Shown: piece after piece, positions 44,846 through 54,622 of the stretch
Numbering within the stretch: the first letter of the stretch is position 1
Layout: each line of letters starts with the position of its first letter
Source: Streptococcus macedonicus ACA-DC 198
Lineage (GTDB): Bacteria; Bacillota; Bacilli; Lactobacillales; Streptococcaceae
Direction of reading: 5' to 3'
Length of the DNA stretch: 64,000 bases
Assembly: GCA_000283635.1 (NCBI GenBank)
Contig: HE613569.1
Location: 1,699,501-1,763,500, forward strand
Program-made: the position numbers and the translations under genes
Notes under the pieces: model-generated
Told to the model about the DNA's origin: nothing
Databases searched by the model: none
What the model saw: the letters and a program-made list of their open reading frames with translations, nothing else

Positions 44846-45952
44846 TTATTTTGAATAAACACGTGGAATACGGTCACTCAATAGACAAAGAACTTCATAA
44901 TTGATTGTGCCACGTTTTTGAGCCAAATCTGTCGCTGAAATAACCTTATCGCCCTCTTGACCAATCAAAGTAACTTTCGTTCCGATTGTAAGTTTTTCTG
45001 GCAAGCGAATGGTAATTTGATCCATTGACACGCGTCCAACGATTTCACAAAATTCACCATTCACAAGCACTGAAAAACCTTGTAAATCACGTGTCCAACC
45101 GTCTGCGTAACCGATTGGAACAGTCGCGATATATTCCTCTTTTTGAGCAGTATAGGTCGCACCGTAGCCAACCGTTGCACCAGCAGGAATCATCTTAACA
45201 TGAACCAATGATGATTCCAAACTAAGCGCTGGTTTAAGCGGATAAGGCAAATCAAGCTCTGTTCCACTTGGATTCAATCCATACATGACAATTCCAAGTC
45301 GAACAAGGTTAAAAATAGTTTCACTATGCCAAATACTTGTTGCTGAATTACTAGCATGGACAATGCCAGGCTTGTCGCTCAAATTGTTAACCAAATTCGT
45401 AAAGAATTCCAACTGTTCATTGAATTTCGTATCGTCAGCTTCGTCTGCTGTTGCAAAATGCGTAAAGATACCTTCAACGTTAGCCCCAGCTTTTTTCAAA
45501 TTCGCAATCACATTTTCTGCTTCATCAAGACTGCGCACACCGATTCGCCCCATACCAGAATCCACTTTCAAGTGAACGTCCAAACCAGCTAAGCTAATAC
45601 CTTGTTCATTTGCCAAATCAAGCCATTCTTGACTAGCAACTGTCAAAGTAACATGGTAATCACGCGCCAAAGCCACCTCATCAGGCATAATAACACCTAA
45701 AATAAGGATTGTTTCCTCAATACCTGCTTCACGTAATTCCAAAGCTTCATCAATATTTGACACACAGAATCCATCCACAAGATGATGAATAGCTTGCGCT
45801 ACGTTTGTGGCACCGTGTCCATAAGCATTGGCTTTAACAACTGCAAAAGCTTTTTTATCTTGTGGTATATTGGCTTTAACCGCATCAATATTTTGACAAA
45901 TAGCATCTAAATCAATGACAGCCTTTGTTGGTCTGTGTAAACTTGAAATCAT
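44846..45952 (-). CDS. alr: Alanine racemase
   Basis: A 368-residue PLP enzyme that makes D-alanine for peptidoglycan and lipoteichoic acid. The PLP lysine is K40 in [13 protein letters not shown], and the tyrosine base lies in the [10 protein letters not shown] region. Length and the C-terminal DRIPRVYSK are normal. It lies between acpS and recG, the usual streptococcal order. Confidence 0.96.
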   Translation of the reverse strand: MISSLHRPTKAVIDLDAICQNIDAVKANIPQDKKAFAVVKANAYGHGATNVAQAIHHLVDGFCVSNIDEALELREAGIEETILILGVIMPDEVALARDYHVTLTVASQEWLDLANEQGISLAGLDVHLKVDSGMGRIGVRSLDEAENVIANLKKAGANVEGIFTHFATADEADDTKFNEQLEFFTNLVNNLSDKPGIVHASNSATSIWHSETIFNLVRLGIVMYGLNPSGTELDLPYPLKPALSLESSLVHVKMIPAGATVGYGATYTAQKEEYIATVPIGYADGWTRDLQGFSVLVNGEFCEIVGRVSMDQITIRLPEKLTIGTKVTLIGQEGDKVISATDLAQKRGTINYEVLCLLSDRIPRVYSK

Positions 45953-46012
45953 TTTATCTCCTCCAAAGCTAGAAATTTTTTTGAATGTTTTTGTTTCAAT
46001 TTCATTGTTCAG

Positions 46013-46372
46013 CTATTTATTATCTTCTAAAATAACACTGGCTTGAACAAGGTTTCCTGTATGAGAAAGTGAAATAAAGCACTTCCCTGAGAAAGGTGAC
46101 CGGGTAATCACAGGAGCACCTAATTGGTTGTTTAAAATTTCAATATCCTTAAAACTAAGTGTTCCAATCCCAGTTCCCATTGCCTTTGCAAAGGCTTCTT
46201 TTGCCGCCCAGCGTCCCGCCAAAAACTCCATCTGTCGTTTCGTGCTTTTTTGCTCCAAAAAACATTGGAATTCTTTGTCTGTCAACACTCGCTTAGCAAA
46301 TCTGTTATTTCTCTCATAGGCTCGCTTGATTGCATCAATTTCCTGCAAATCAATACCGTGACCAATAATCAT
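46013..46372 (-). CDS. acpS: Holo-[acyl-carrier-protein] synthase
   Basis: A 119-residue enzyme that transfers phosphopantetheine from CoA to the acyl carrier protein. The motifs [13 protein letters not shown] and [21 protein letters not shown] hold the metal-binding D8 and the E of WAAKEAF. Length is normal for the bacterial trimeric AcpS type. It precedes alr by 60 bases and is probably in one operon with it. Confidence 0.96.
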   Translation of the reverse strand: MIIGHGIDLQEIDAIKRAYERNNRFAKRVLTDKEFQCFLEQKSTKRQMEFLAGRWAAKEAFAKAMGTGIGTLSFKDIEILNNQLGAPVITRSPFSGKCFISLSHTGNLVQASVILEDNK

Positions 46373-46451
46373 ACGTCTCCTTTATGAAAAACGATTTTTT
46401 ACCAATTCAAACGTTTTATCAGCTTAACCGCTTAATGATTTCCAAAACTAA

Positions 46452-46476
46452 GGAGCTGAGAAAATTCCCCAGCCCC
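46452..46476 (-). terminator. Weak hairpin between the DAHP synthase and acpS genes
   Basis: GGAGCTGAG pairs with CCCCAGCCCC imperfectly around AAAATT. There is no clear T-run on the minus strand, so it is probably an attenuating or processing hairpin. Confidence 0.4.
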
Positions 46477-46492
46477 ATAGGTTATTCAATTA

Positions 46493-47548
46493 TTAGAATA
46501 GCAATTCTTCAAAAGAATCATGACTTAGTGTGGCATGAATTTCACGGATAAGTTGTTCTGTTTTTTCCCAGCCAAGACATGGGTCTGTAATAGATTTTCC
46601 AAATACCTCTGGTGCATCTTGACGACCATCTTCTAAGTAAGATTCAATCATGAAACCACGAACGTACTTATTAATCTTATCATTCCAATCACGATTAATC
46701 AATGTTTGACGAACGATACGAATTTGTTCAAGGTAATTTTTCCCTGAATTATCATGATTTGTATCAACAACGATAAATGGATTTTCTAAGCCCATTTTCT
46801 CATAAAGCTCAATAGCTTTCAACAAATCATCGTAGTAATAATTTGGTTCATTTTCGCCATGTTCATTCGTTGCTCCACGAAGAATCACGTGTGCCAATGG
46901 ATTTCCGTCAGTATCAACCTCAGCGTTATGATAAATAAAGTTTTGTTTATTTTGTGCGGCATAAATACCGTTAAACATAACGTTCAAGTTACCTGATGTC
47001 GGATTTTTCATACCTGTCGGAACATCAATACCTGATGCCACAAAACGATGTTCTTGATCCTCAACAGAACGTGCACCAATAGCATGATAAGAGACCAAGT
47101 CATCTACCAATGGAAGATTTGCTGGATAAAGCATCTCATCTGCTGTTGTTAAGCCAGTTTCTGTGATAACACGATAGTGAAGATGACGAACCGCAGCAAT
47201 ACCATTGATAAGGTCAGGCAATTTTGAGGTATCAGGTTGATGCATCAATCCTTTGTAACCATCACCATTTGTACGTGGTTTCGCTGTATAAACACGCATA
47301 ACGATAAAGATTTTGTCTTTAACTTCCTCTTGAAGTTTCGCTAAGCGGTTAGCGTATTCAAGAACAGCCTCTTCATTATCAGATGAACAAGGACCGATAA
47401 CCAAAAGGATACGATTGTCCTCACCGGTGATGATTTTTGCCAATTCTGCATCACGCACAGCTTTCTTAGCAAGAAAATCACCTTCTAATTTTGAAAGTTC
47501 TTTTACTTGTGCAATATCAATTTTTGCACTTTTTTGATGTATTCCCAT
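46493..47548 (-). CDS. 3-deoxy-7-phosphoheptulonate synthase (DAHP synthase), second copy
   Basis: A 351-residue type I DAHP synthase that starts the shikimate pathway from phosphoenolpyruvate and erythrose-4-phosphate. Visible are LLVIGPCSSDNEEAVLEYA, RVYTAKPRTNGDGYKGLMHQPD, GARSVEDQEHRFVASGIDVPTGMKNPTSG, and VDTNHDNSGK with the metal-binding residues. It is a close relative of the copy immediately upstream, with three bases between the two genes. Paralogues usually differ in feedback inhibition by phenylalanine or tyrosine; which is which cannot be told here. Confidence 0.94.
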   Translation of the reverse strand: MGIHQKSAKIDIAQVKELSKLEGDFLAKKAVRDAELAKIITGEDNRILLVIGPCSSDNEEAVLEYANRLAKLQEEVKDKIFIVMRVYTAKPRTNGDGYKGLMHQPDTSKLPDLINGIAAVRHLHYRVITETGLTTADEMLYPANLPLVDDLVSYHAIGARSVEDQEHRFVASGIDVPTGMKNPTSGNLNVMFNGIYAAQNKQNFIYHNAEVDTDGNPLAHVILRGATNEHGENEPNYYYDDLLKAIELYEKMGLENPFIVVDTNHDNSGKNYLEQIRIVRQTLINRDWNDKINKYVRGFMIESYLEDGRQDAPEVFGKSITDPCLGWEKTEQLIREIHATLSHDSFEELLF

Positions 47549-47551
47549 AGA

Positions 47552-48583
47552 TTATTTACCTAATGTGTCATAAATTTCGTGAACAAGTTGTGCTGTATTT
47601 TCCCAACCAAGACATGGGTCAGTAATAGATTTACCAAATACTTCTGGCGTATCTTGACGACCATCCTCTAAGTAAGATTCAATCATGAAACCACGAACAT
47701 ATTTGTTAATTTTTTCATTCCAATCGCGGTTAATCAATGTTTGACGGACGATACGAACTTGTTCTAAATATTGTTTACCTGAATTATCATGGTTTGTATC
47801 AATAACGATAAATGGATTTTCTAAGCCCATTTTTTCATATTGCTCAATCGTATCAATAACATTGTCATAATAATAATTTGGTACATTTTTACCATACTCA
47901 TTAGTTGCACCACGAAGGATTGCGTGTGCTAATGGGTTACCTGACGTTTCAACTTCTTCGCCGTTAAATAGGAAAGATTGCTTGTTTTGCGCAGCATAAA
48001 TACCATTAAACATAACATTCAAGTTACCTGATGTTGGATTTTTCATTCCCGTTGGAACGCTGATACCTGATGCCACAAAACGGTGCTGTTGGTCCTCAAC
48101 AGAACGCGCACCAATAGCAATATAAGAAACTAAGTCATCAACCAATGGAAGATTTTCAGGATAAAGCATTTCGTCTGCTGTTGTCAATCCTGTCTCTGAA
48201 ATAACGCGATAATGAAGGTTACGTACAGCCTTGATACCATTAATCAAGCTTGGTGCTTCTGACGTGTCAGGTTGGTGCATCAAGCCTTTGTAGCCATCAC
48301 CATTTGTACGTGGTTTTGCTGTATAGACACGCATAACCATAAAGACACGATCTTTAACTTCTTCTTGAAGTTTTTCCAAACGGTGTGCATATTCAAGAAC
48401 AGCCTCTTCATTATCAGATGAGCAAGGACCGATGACCAAAATAACACGGTCATCTTCACCCTTAATAATAGCTTCTAGTTCACGATCACGTGCTTCTTTT
48501 TTAGCTAAAACGTCACCTGTTAAGGCAGATTCTTCCTTGAGAGCATCGAAATTAATCTTTTTACTTGTTGCTTTAAATGACAT
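47552..48583 (-). CDS. 3-deoxy-7-phosphoheptulonate synthase (DAHP synthase), first copy
   Basis: A 343-residue type I DAHP synthase with the same motifs as its neighbour (VILVIGPCSSDNEEAVLEYA, RVYTAKPRTNGDGYKGLMHQPD, IDTNHDNSGKQYLEQ). The two proteins agree over most of their length but differ at the N-terminus and in several stretches, so this is an established tandem duplication and not an assembly error. AGGAGAGG precedes the start. It lies about 97 bases downstream of secA. Confidence 0.94.
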   Translation of the reverse strand: MSFKATSKKINFDALKEESALTGDVLAKKEARDRELEAIIKGEDDRVILVIGPCSSDNEEAVLEYAHRLEKLQEEVKDRVFMVMRVYTAKPRTNGDGYKGLMHQPDTSEAPSLINGIKAVRNLHYRVISETGLTTADEMLYPENLPLVDDLVSYIAIGARSVEDQQHRFVASGISVPTGMKNPTSGNLNVMFNGIYAAQNKQSFLFNGEEVETSGNPLAHAILRGATNEYGKNVPNYYYDNVIDTIEQYEKMGLENPFIVIDTNHDNSGKQYLEQVRIVRQTLINRDWNEKINKYVRGFMIESYLEDGRQDTPEVFGKSITDPCLGWENTAQLVHEIYDTLGK

Positions 48584-48679
48584 GAATTTTCCTCTCCTGG
48601 ATAGAAACTTTAGATTTTTTCTATTATACCATTTTCAGGCGGGTTTTCAATTGATTTTTCAGAATTTTCTATCGACTTT

Positions 48680-51208
48680 TTAAAATTGTTTACGACCATG
48701 GCAATTTTTGAATTTTTTACCAGAGCCACAAGGGCACAAGTCATTGCGTTTAACTTTAGAAAAATCAATATCGCTGTCAGCTTGAGCACGAACAGTTTGC
48801 GCAGCAATATTCTTTTCTGCCATTGTTGTTGCACGTTGTGATGAATGTTCACGTTCTTTTTGGTGAATTTGAGCTTTCATCATTGTACGTGTGACATCAA
48901 ATTCAATCGCTCCAATCATTGCTTGGAACATACGGAAGCCTTCAGCTTGGTATTCAACAACAGGGTTATTTTGGGCATAACCACGCAAACCAACTGATTG
49001 ACGCAATTGATCAAGAGCATCGATATGGTCAGTCCACTTGTTGTCAACAACCATCAAAATCAAAACTTTTTGGAATTCGATGACAGCTTCTTGGTTTTGT
49101 AATTTGGCAATTTGTGCATCGTAAACTTTCAAAGCACGTTCGTACAAGTTTTCTTTGATTGCTTCAAAGTCTAAATCTTCTAAATCAGACAAGCTAATTG
49201 AATCTTCAGCAACCAAGTTTGCTTTGGCGAAGTTCAAGATTGCCTGGATACCTTCTTCGCGGTCTGAACGACTGTGAGCATCAACGGCACGATTGATTGT
49301 GCGTTTAATCATGGCTTTGATTTCAGGAGATAAGTCACGATCTGCTGTGATAACATCACGACGTTCTGCGTAGATAATTTCACGTTGTTCACGCATCACG
49401 TCATCATATTGCAAGACTTGTTTACGAATATCGTAGTTATTACCTTCAACACGTTTTTGAGCTGATTCAACTTGACGTGTCAACATTTTAGATTTAATGA
49501 CAGCTTCTTCTTCCTCAAGATTCATACGGTCAAGAAATGCCTTGATACGGTCTGAACCAAAACGACGCATCAAATCGTCTTCAAGTGAAAGGTAAAATTG
49601 TGATTCACCTGGGTCACCTTGACGACCTGAACGACCACGAAGCTGATTATCAATACGACGGCTTTCGTGACGTTCTGTACCAATGACACAAAGCCCACCA
49701 AGTTCACGAACACCTTCACCAAGTTTAATATCGGTACCACGACCAGCCATGTTTGTCGCAATCGTAACAGCGCCACGTTGACCAGCATTCATGATAATTT
49801 GTGCTTCTTTGAAGTGATTTTTCGCATTTAAAACTTCGTGAGGCACGCCAGCTTCAACCAATTTCTTAGAAATAAGGTCTGATGTTTCCACCGAAACAGT
49901 ACCAACCAAGACTGGTTGACCTTTTTCATGACGAGCCTTAACATCTGCAACAACAGCTCTAAATTTAGAGTCAAGTGTTGGATATAGAAGGTCTGAATGG
50001 TCAATACGTGCCACAGGTTTGTTTGTTGGGATTGGAATGACGCGCATATTGTAAACTTCGCGGAATTCATCCTCTTCTGTTTTTGCAGTACCTGTCATAC
50101 CAGCCAATTTTTTATACATACGGAACATATTTTGATAAGTAATTGAGGCACTTGTTTTAGATTCTTCTTGGATAGGCACGCCTTCTTTGGCTTCAATAGC
50201 TTGGTGCAAACCATCAGAGAAACGGCGTCCTTCCATTGTACGACCTGTAAATTGGTCAACAATCAAGATTTCTCCCATTTGACTAACCACATAATCAATA
50301 TCTAAAAGCATGATGTAGTTAGCACGAAGGGCATTATCAATGTAGTGCGTTAGAGCAACATTTTCCAAGTCATAAAGATTTTCCACGTGGAAGTATTCTT
50401 CTGCTTTATCAATACCATAATCAGTCAAACTGATTGTTTTTGTAGGTACATCAATAGTGTAATCAACACTTGTCAATGTTTTTACAAAACGATCCGCACG
50501 AATATAAAGTTGGCTTGTTTCTGAACTTACTTGACCTGAAACAATCAATGGCGTTCTTGCTTCATCAATCAAGACAGAGTCAACTTCATCGATCAATGCA
50601 AAGTTTAATGGACGTTGTACCATGTCTTCTTGACGAACAACCATATTGTCACGAAGATAGTCAAAGCCAACTTCTGAGTTTGTTGAATAGGTTATGTCAC
50701 AATTGTATGCTTCGCGTTTTTCATATGCTGATTTAGCTGCCAAATTGATACCAACAGACAATCCAAGCCAGCTGTAAACTTCACCCATTTCAGTAGCGTC
50801 ACGTGTTGCGAGGTATTCGTTAACTGTGATAACGTGTACACCTTCGCCAGCAAGGGCGTTAAGGTAAACAGGCATTGTCGCTGTCAATGTTTTACCTTCA
50901 CCAGTACGCATTTCAGGAATGTCACCATTGTGCATAACAATACCACCCATGATTTGAACACGGTATGGATAAAGTCCTAACACACGTTTTGCTGCTTCGC
51001 GGACAACCGCAAAGGCTTCTGGTAACAATTGATCTAATGTTTCACCATTTTGGTATCTTTTTTTAAATTCTGGTGTTTTTGCTTGCAGTTCTTCATCAGA
51101 CAAAGCTGCCATAGCGTCAGCATATGACTCAACTTTCTTTGCAATTTTTTCTAATTTTCTTAATTCACCTTTATCGTTTTCGATAACAGTCCGTAGAATA
51201 TTTGCCAT
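48680..51208 (-). CDS. secA: Protein translocase ATPase SecA
   Basis: The motor that pushes secretory proteins through SecYEG. Seen: Walker [21 protein letters not shown], Walker [48 protein letters not shown], and the C-terminal zinc motif [14 protein letters not shown] start it at 51208 ([14 protein letters not shown]), with AAGGA seven bases upstream; the longer frame is unsupported. It has 842 residues. It is the first gene of the gene string leading to recG, transcribed from a promoter near 51363-51391. Confidence 0.97.
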   Translation of the reverse strand: MANILRTVIENDKGELRKLEKIAKKVESYADAMAALSDEELQAKTPEFKKRYQNGETLDQLLPEAFAVVREAAKRVLGLYPYRVQIMGGIVMHNGDIPEMRTGEGKTLTATMPVYLNALAGEGVHVITVNEYLATRDATEMGEVYSWLGLSVGINLAAKSAYEKREAYNCDITYSTNSEVGFDYLRDNMVVRQEDMVQRPLNFALIDEVDSVLIDEARTPLIVSGQVSSETSQLYIRADRFVKTLTSVDYTIDVPTKTISLTDYGIDKAEEYFHVENLYDLENVALTHYIDNALRANYIMLLDIDYVVSQMGEILIVDQFTGRTMEGRRFSDGLHQAIEAKEGVPIQEESKTSASITYQNMFRMYKKLAGMTGTAKTEEDEFREVYNMRVIPIPTNKPVARIDHSDLLYPTLDSKFRAVVADVKARHEKGQPVLVGTVSVETSDLISKKLVEAGVPHEVLNAKNHFKEAQIIMNAGQRGAVTIATNMAGRGTDIKLGEGVRELGGLCVIGTERHESRRIDNQLRGRSGRQGDPGESQFYLSLEDDLMRRFGSDRIKAFLDRMNLEEEEAVIKSKMLTRQVESAQKRVEGNNYDIRKQVLQYDDVMREQREIIYAERRDVITADRDLSPEIKAMIKRTINRAVDAHSRSDREEGIQAILNFAKANLVAEDSISLSDLEDLDFEAIKENLYERALKVYDAQIAKLQNQEAVIEFQKVLILMVVDNKWTDHIDALDQLRQSVGLRGYAQNNPVVEYQAEGFRMFQAMIGAIEFDVTRTMMKAQIHQKEREHSSQRATTMAEKNIAAQTVRAQADSDIDFSKVKRNDLCPCGSGKKFKNCHGRKQF

Positions 51209-51362
51209 CCTAATTCCTTTCGATAAACTTATCATCACATTCTAACACAAAAAGCGCTCTAATTCAAGAATTCACCGTTGAAGCGATGAGCTCGCAAGAT
51301 TAAAATGAGTAATTCTTATCTAAATTTAATGATTCCTATTTTCAGAGTTTTAATCCGCTACG

Positions 51363-51391
51363 ATTATACCCTTTTTTTGCCCTAACAACAA
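51363..51391 (-). promoter_or_regulatory. secA promoter
   Basis: Minus strand TTGTTG (51391-51386), 17-bp spacer, TATAAT (51368-51363). It yields a leader of about 150 bases without an ORF. Confidence 0.7.
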
Positions 51392-51426
51392 GAAAACACC
51401 TTAAATCAACGTCGCAAGATTTCAGA

Positions 51427-51468
51427 TAAAAAAAGATTGAAGAAAGCCCTACTGGATTTCCCCAATCT
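51427..51468 (-). terminator. Terminator of scrK
   Basis: Minus strand AGATTG-GGGAAA pairs with TTTCTT-CAATCT and is followed by seven T. Confidence 0.75.
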
Positions 51469-51493
51469 AAATGGTTTATTATGACATTAATAA

Positions 51494-52375
51494 TTAGCGT
51501 TCTGATACTTTTTTAGCTAAAGCAAAGTTACCAAGAGTAGCAGAACCATTTTCGGCAACACCAGGTGTTACGATATATTCTGTTACATCTGGAACTGGTA
51601 CATAACCGTTCAACAAAGCAGTAAATTTATCACGAACGCGTTTCAACATGTGTTCTTGAGCCATAACACCACCACCAAAGACAATAACTTGTGGGCGGTA
51701 AAGAAGAGTGGCTTGAACGACAGCTTGTGCGATATAGTAAGCTTGAACGTCCCAAACTTCTGAGTTCAACTCAATCAATTCACCACGAATACCTGTACGA
51801 CCTTCTAGTGATGGTCCTGCTGCCATACCTTCTAGACAACCTTTGTGGAAAGGACAGAAACCAGTGTAGTTGTTTGCAACGTCTTGTGGGTGCGGAGCCA
51901 CATAAACGTGACCAGCTTCTGTATGACCGATACCACCGATAAATTCACCATTTTGAATTGCACCAGCACCGATACCTGTACCGATTGTGTAATAAACAAG
52001 GTTCTTAACATCTTTACGAACAATTGTTTCCCCATAAGCAGAGCTGTTAACATCTGTTGTGAAATAAATTGGCACTTTAAAGTGTTTTGAGATCAATCCA
52101 ACCAAGTCAACGTTCGCCCAATGTGGTTTTGGAGTTGTTGTGATATACCCATAAGTTTCTGAATTTTCATCAATATCGATTGGACCAAAAGAACCAATAG
52201 CAATCCCTGCCAAATCAGCTTCGAAACGTTTAAAGAATGCTACTGTTTTGTCAATTGTTTCATAAGGTGTTGTTGTTGGAAATTGCACTTTTTCAACAAC
52301 TTGGAAATTCTCATCTCCAACTGCACAAACAAATTTTGTACCACCTGCTTCTACACTACCGTATAATTTAGTCAT
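51494..52375 (-). CDS. scrK: Fructokinase ScrK (ROK family)
   Basis: Phosphorylates the fructose set free when ScrB cleaves sucrose-6-phosphate. The ROK features are visible: GSVEAGGTKFVCAVG (phosphate loop), the catalytic D in YFTTDVNSSAYGE, and the zinc motif GHVYVAPHPQDVANNYTGFCPFHKGCLEGMAAGPS. I start it at 52375 (MTKLYGSVE) with GGGAG upstream; the longer frame extends into promoter sequence. It has 293 residues. It lies downstream of scrA on the same strand but has its own promoter. Confidence 0.94.
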   Translation of the reverse strand: MTKLYGSVEAGGTKFVCAVGDENFQVVEKVQFPTTTPYETIDKTVAFFKRFEADLAGIAIGSFGPIDIDENSETYGYITTTPKPHWANVDLVGLISKHFKVPIYFTTDVNSSAYGETIVRKDVKNLVYYTIGTGIGAGAIQNGEFIGGIGHTEAGHVYVAPHPQDVANNYTGFCPFHKGCLEGMAAGPSLEGRTGIRGELIELNSEVWDVQAYYIAQAVVQATLLYRPQVIVFGGGVMAQEHMLKRVRDKFTALLNGYVPVPDVTEYIVTPGVAENGSATLGNFALAKKVSER

Positions 52376-52409
52376 TTTTTCTCCCTCAATTGCTAATTTT
52401 ATACTAAAT

Positions 52410-52438
52410 ATTATACACAAAAGAAAGCGATAACGCAA
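52410..52438 (-). promoter_or_regulatory. scrK promoter with cre-like element in the spacer
   Basis: Minus strand TTGCGT (52438-52433), 17-bp spacer, TATAAT (52415-52410). GCGTTATCGCTTTC in and around the spacer resembles cre with two mismatches. Confidence 0.75.
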
Positions 52439-52485
52439 GAGCAAAAATAGCTCAAAACCTTGTAAAATCAAGCTTTATCCTATAT

Positions 52486-52510
52486 AAAAAAGAGGTGAAC
52501 ATTCACCTCT
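52486..52510 (-). terminator. Terminator of scrA
   Basis: AGAGGTGAA pairs perfectly with TTCACCTCT around CA, followed by T6 on the minus strand. Confidence 0.9.
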
Positions 52511-52528
52511 TAAAATATACATGTATAT

Positions 52529-54424
52529 TTATTTAAGTTCAAGTAAATCTGTACCTACTGCAACTGTACCTTCTGCAACTGGAGTTACTTCTGAATAGTC
52601 GGCAGTATTTGTCACAATAATCATTGTTGTATCATCAAGACCTGCCGCTGCAATAGCTGCAGTATCAAATGTTCCAAGAACATCGCCTTTTTTAACTTTT
52701 TGATTAGCAGTAACTTTTTGTGCAAATCCTTCACCATTCATTGATACTGTGTCGATACCAATGTGGATAAGAACTTCAGCACCATTGTCAGATTTAAGAC
52801 CATAAGCATGACCAGTTTCAAAAGCGATTTGAACTGTACCGTCAACTGGAGAATAAACTGTATTTCCGCTTGGTTTTATAGCGATACCTTTACCCATAGC
52901 TTCTGATGAGAATACTGGGTCATTTACTGATGTAAGAGCAACTGTTTCACCAGCAAGTGGGCTAACAATTATTTCAGCAGAGACACCAGTTTGAGCTGGT
53001 TCAGCAACAACTTCTGCTTCTTTAGCAGCTGGAGTAACTTCTTCTTCGTCTTCATAACCAAACATGTAAGTCAAGACAAATGCAAGAGCAGTTGTAGCAA
53101 GAACCATAATGATGTATTTAAGAACTTGACCATTGAGGTAAAGAAGTGTACCTGGAATAATTGTGATACCGAAACCTGTACCAGCAAGGTTAAAGATTGA
53201 AGCTAACCAACCACCAGCAGCACCAGCGACAAGACCTAAGATAAATGGTTTACCAAAACGAAGGTTTACCCCGAAGATAGCAGGTTCAGTAATACCAAGT
53301 CCTGCAGAAAGAGCAGCTGGGAATGCCAAAGCTTTAAGTTTAGCAGATTTTGTTTTAACACCAACAGCAAGAGTTGCACCAGCTTGGGCAGTCATAGCGG
53401 CAGTGATAATTGCGTTGAATGGATCTTTACCGTCAGCAGCAATCAATTGTGATTCAAGCAAGTTAAAGATGTGATGAACACCTGTAACCACGACAAGTTG
53501 ATGAAGTCCACCAATGATAAGACCAGAAAGTCCAAATGGTAAGTTAAGCAAGAATTTAGTACCAGCAAGAACGTAATTTTCAACGCTGTGGAATACTGGA
53601 CCAATGACAAAGAGTGCCAAGACTGACATTACTAAGAAAGTCAAGAATGGAACAACCAAAAGGTCAAGAACATCTGGAACTTTTTTGTGCAACCATTTTT
53701 CTAACTTAGCACCAATCAAACCAACAAAGAATGCTGGAAGCACTGAGTTTTGGTAACCAACAACTGGAATGAAACCAAAGAAGTAAAGAGGTGAATCAGT
53801 TCCAGAAGCAACATTCCAAGCATTTGGAAGTGACGTATTAACCATCATAAGACCTAGAACAAGACCTACGATTGGACTTCCACCAAATACATTAAAGGCT
53901 GACCAACAAATCAACGCTGGGAAGAAAGCGAATGCTGTATCTGTCAATACAACAGTGTAAGTGTAAAAGTTTGAAGATGAGAAAGCTTCTGATGTTGTTC
54001 CAAAGAGTCCTAGAATTGTATCATTATTGATTGCTCCACGGATACCCATGAACAAACCAGTTGCTACGATAGCTGGAAGCAACGGTACAAAAACGTCACC
54101 GAATGAACGAATAGCACGTTGGAACCAGTTTCCTTGTTTAGCTACTTCTGCTTTTTGTTCATCTTTTGATGCAGTTGGCAAGCCAAGAGCAACAACTTCG
54201 TCATACATCTTGTTAACAAGACCTGTACCAAAAATAATTTGATATTGACCTGAGTTGAAGAAAGCTCCTTGAACTTTATCTAGATTTTCAATTTTGTTTT
54301 TGTCGATTTTTTCTTCATCAACAACCATAACACGTAAACGCGTTGCACAGTGTGCGACACTACGCACGTTTTCGCGCCCACCTAAAGCAGCGACAACTTC
54401 TTTTGCAATCTGTGCGTTATCCAT
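52529..54424 (-). CDS. scrA: Sucrose-specific PTS enzyme IIBCA ScrA
   Basis: Imports sucrose and phosphorylates it to sucrose-6-phosphate. Domain order is IIB (residues 1-90, phosphocysteine in AHCATRLRV), IIC (about 105-455, with the multi-segment membrane domain) and IIA (about 490-631, phosphohistidine in VLIHIGIDTV). Length 631 residues is normal for streptococcal ScrA. It is divergent from scrB; the intergenic region carries the ScrR operators. TTGACA-16-TAGAAT is its promoter. Confidence 0.96.
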   Translation of the reverse strand: MDNAQIAKEVVAALGGRENVRSVAHCATRLRVMVVDEEKIDKNKIENLDKVQGAFFNSGQYQIIFGTGLVNKMYDEVVALGLPTASKDEQKAEVAKQGNWFQRAIRSFGDVFVPLLPAIVATGLFMGIRGAINNDTILGLFGTTSEAFSSSNFYTYTVVLTDTAFAFFPALICWSAFNVFGGSPIVGLVLGLMMVNTSLPNAWNVASGTDSPLYFFGFIPVVGYQNSVLPAFFVGLIGAKLEKWLHKKVPDVLDLLVVPFLTFLVMSVLALFVIGPVFHSVENYVLAGTKFLLNLPFGLSGLIIGGLHQLVVVTGVHHIFNLLESQLIAADGKDPFNAIITAAMTAQAGATLAVGVKTKSAKLKALAFPAALSAGLGITEPAIFGVNLRFGKPFILGLVAGAAGGWLASIFNLAGTGFGITIIPGTLLYLNGQVLKYIIMVLATTALAFVLTYMFGYEDEEEVTPAAKEAEVVAEPAQTGVSAEIIVSPLAGETVALTSVNDPVFSSEAMGKGIAIKPSGNTVYSPVDGTVQIAFETGHAYGLKSDNGAEVLIHIGIDTVSMNGEGFAQKVTANQKVKKGDVLGTFDTAAIAAAGLDDTTMIIVTNTADYSEVTPVAEGTVAVGTDLLELK

Positions 54425-54464
54425 TACAAAAACTCCTTTTATAATTTTCTTTAGTAAATCTTTT

Positions 54465-54585
54465 GTGAAAGCGTTTCACTTGACTACTTTTACATTCTAA
54501 CATATTTCAAGAATATGTCAAGCGTTTATCATATTTTTTTGTTTTTTGCGGAAAATAATTGATTTTTAGGCAGAAAACGTTTACT
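54465..54585. promoter_or_regulatory. scrA-scrB divergent control region with three ScrR/cre-type operators
   Basis: Operators: GTGAAAGCGTTTCAC (54465-54479, perfect palindrome), GTCAAGCGTTTATC (54517-54530) and AGAAAACGTTTACT (54572-54585). The scrA promoter (minus strand) is TTGACA (54521-54516), 16-bp spacer, TAGAAT (54499-54494); the first operator lies just downstream and the second overlaps its -35. The third overlaps the scrB promoter (TATATT near 54585-54590). LacI-family ScrR and CcpA could both bind. Confidence 0.85.
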
Positions 54586-54622
54586 ATATTAGTTGTAGAT
54601 AGATTAACAAAAGGAGAAAAAT

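Noticed and set aside
46493-48583. Assembly duplication of a single DAHP synthase gene
   Set aside because: The two proteins differ in length, N-terminus and many positions.
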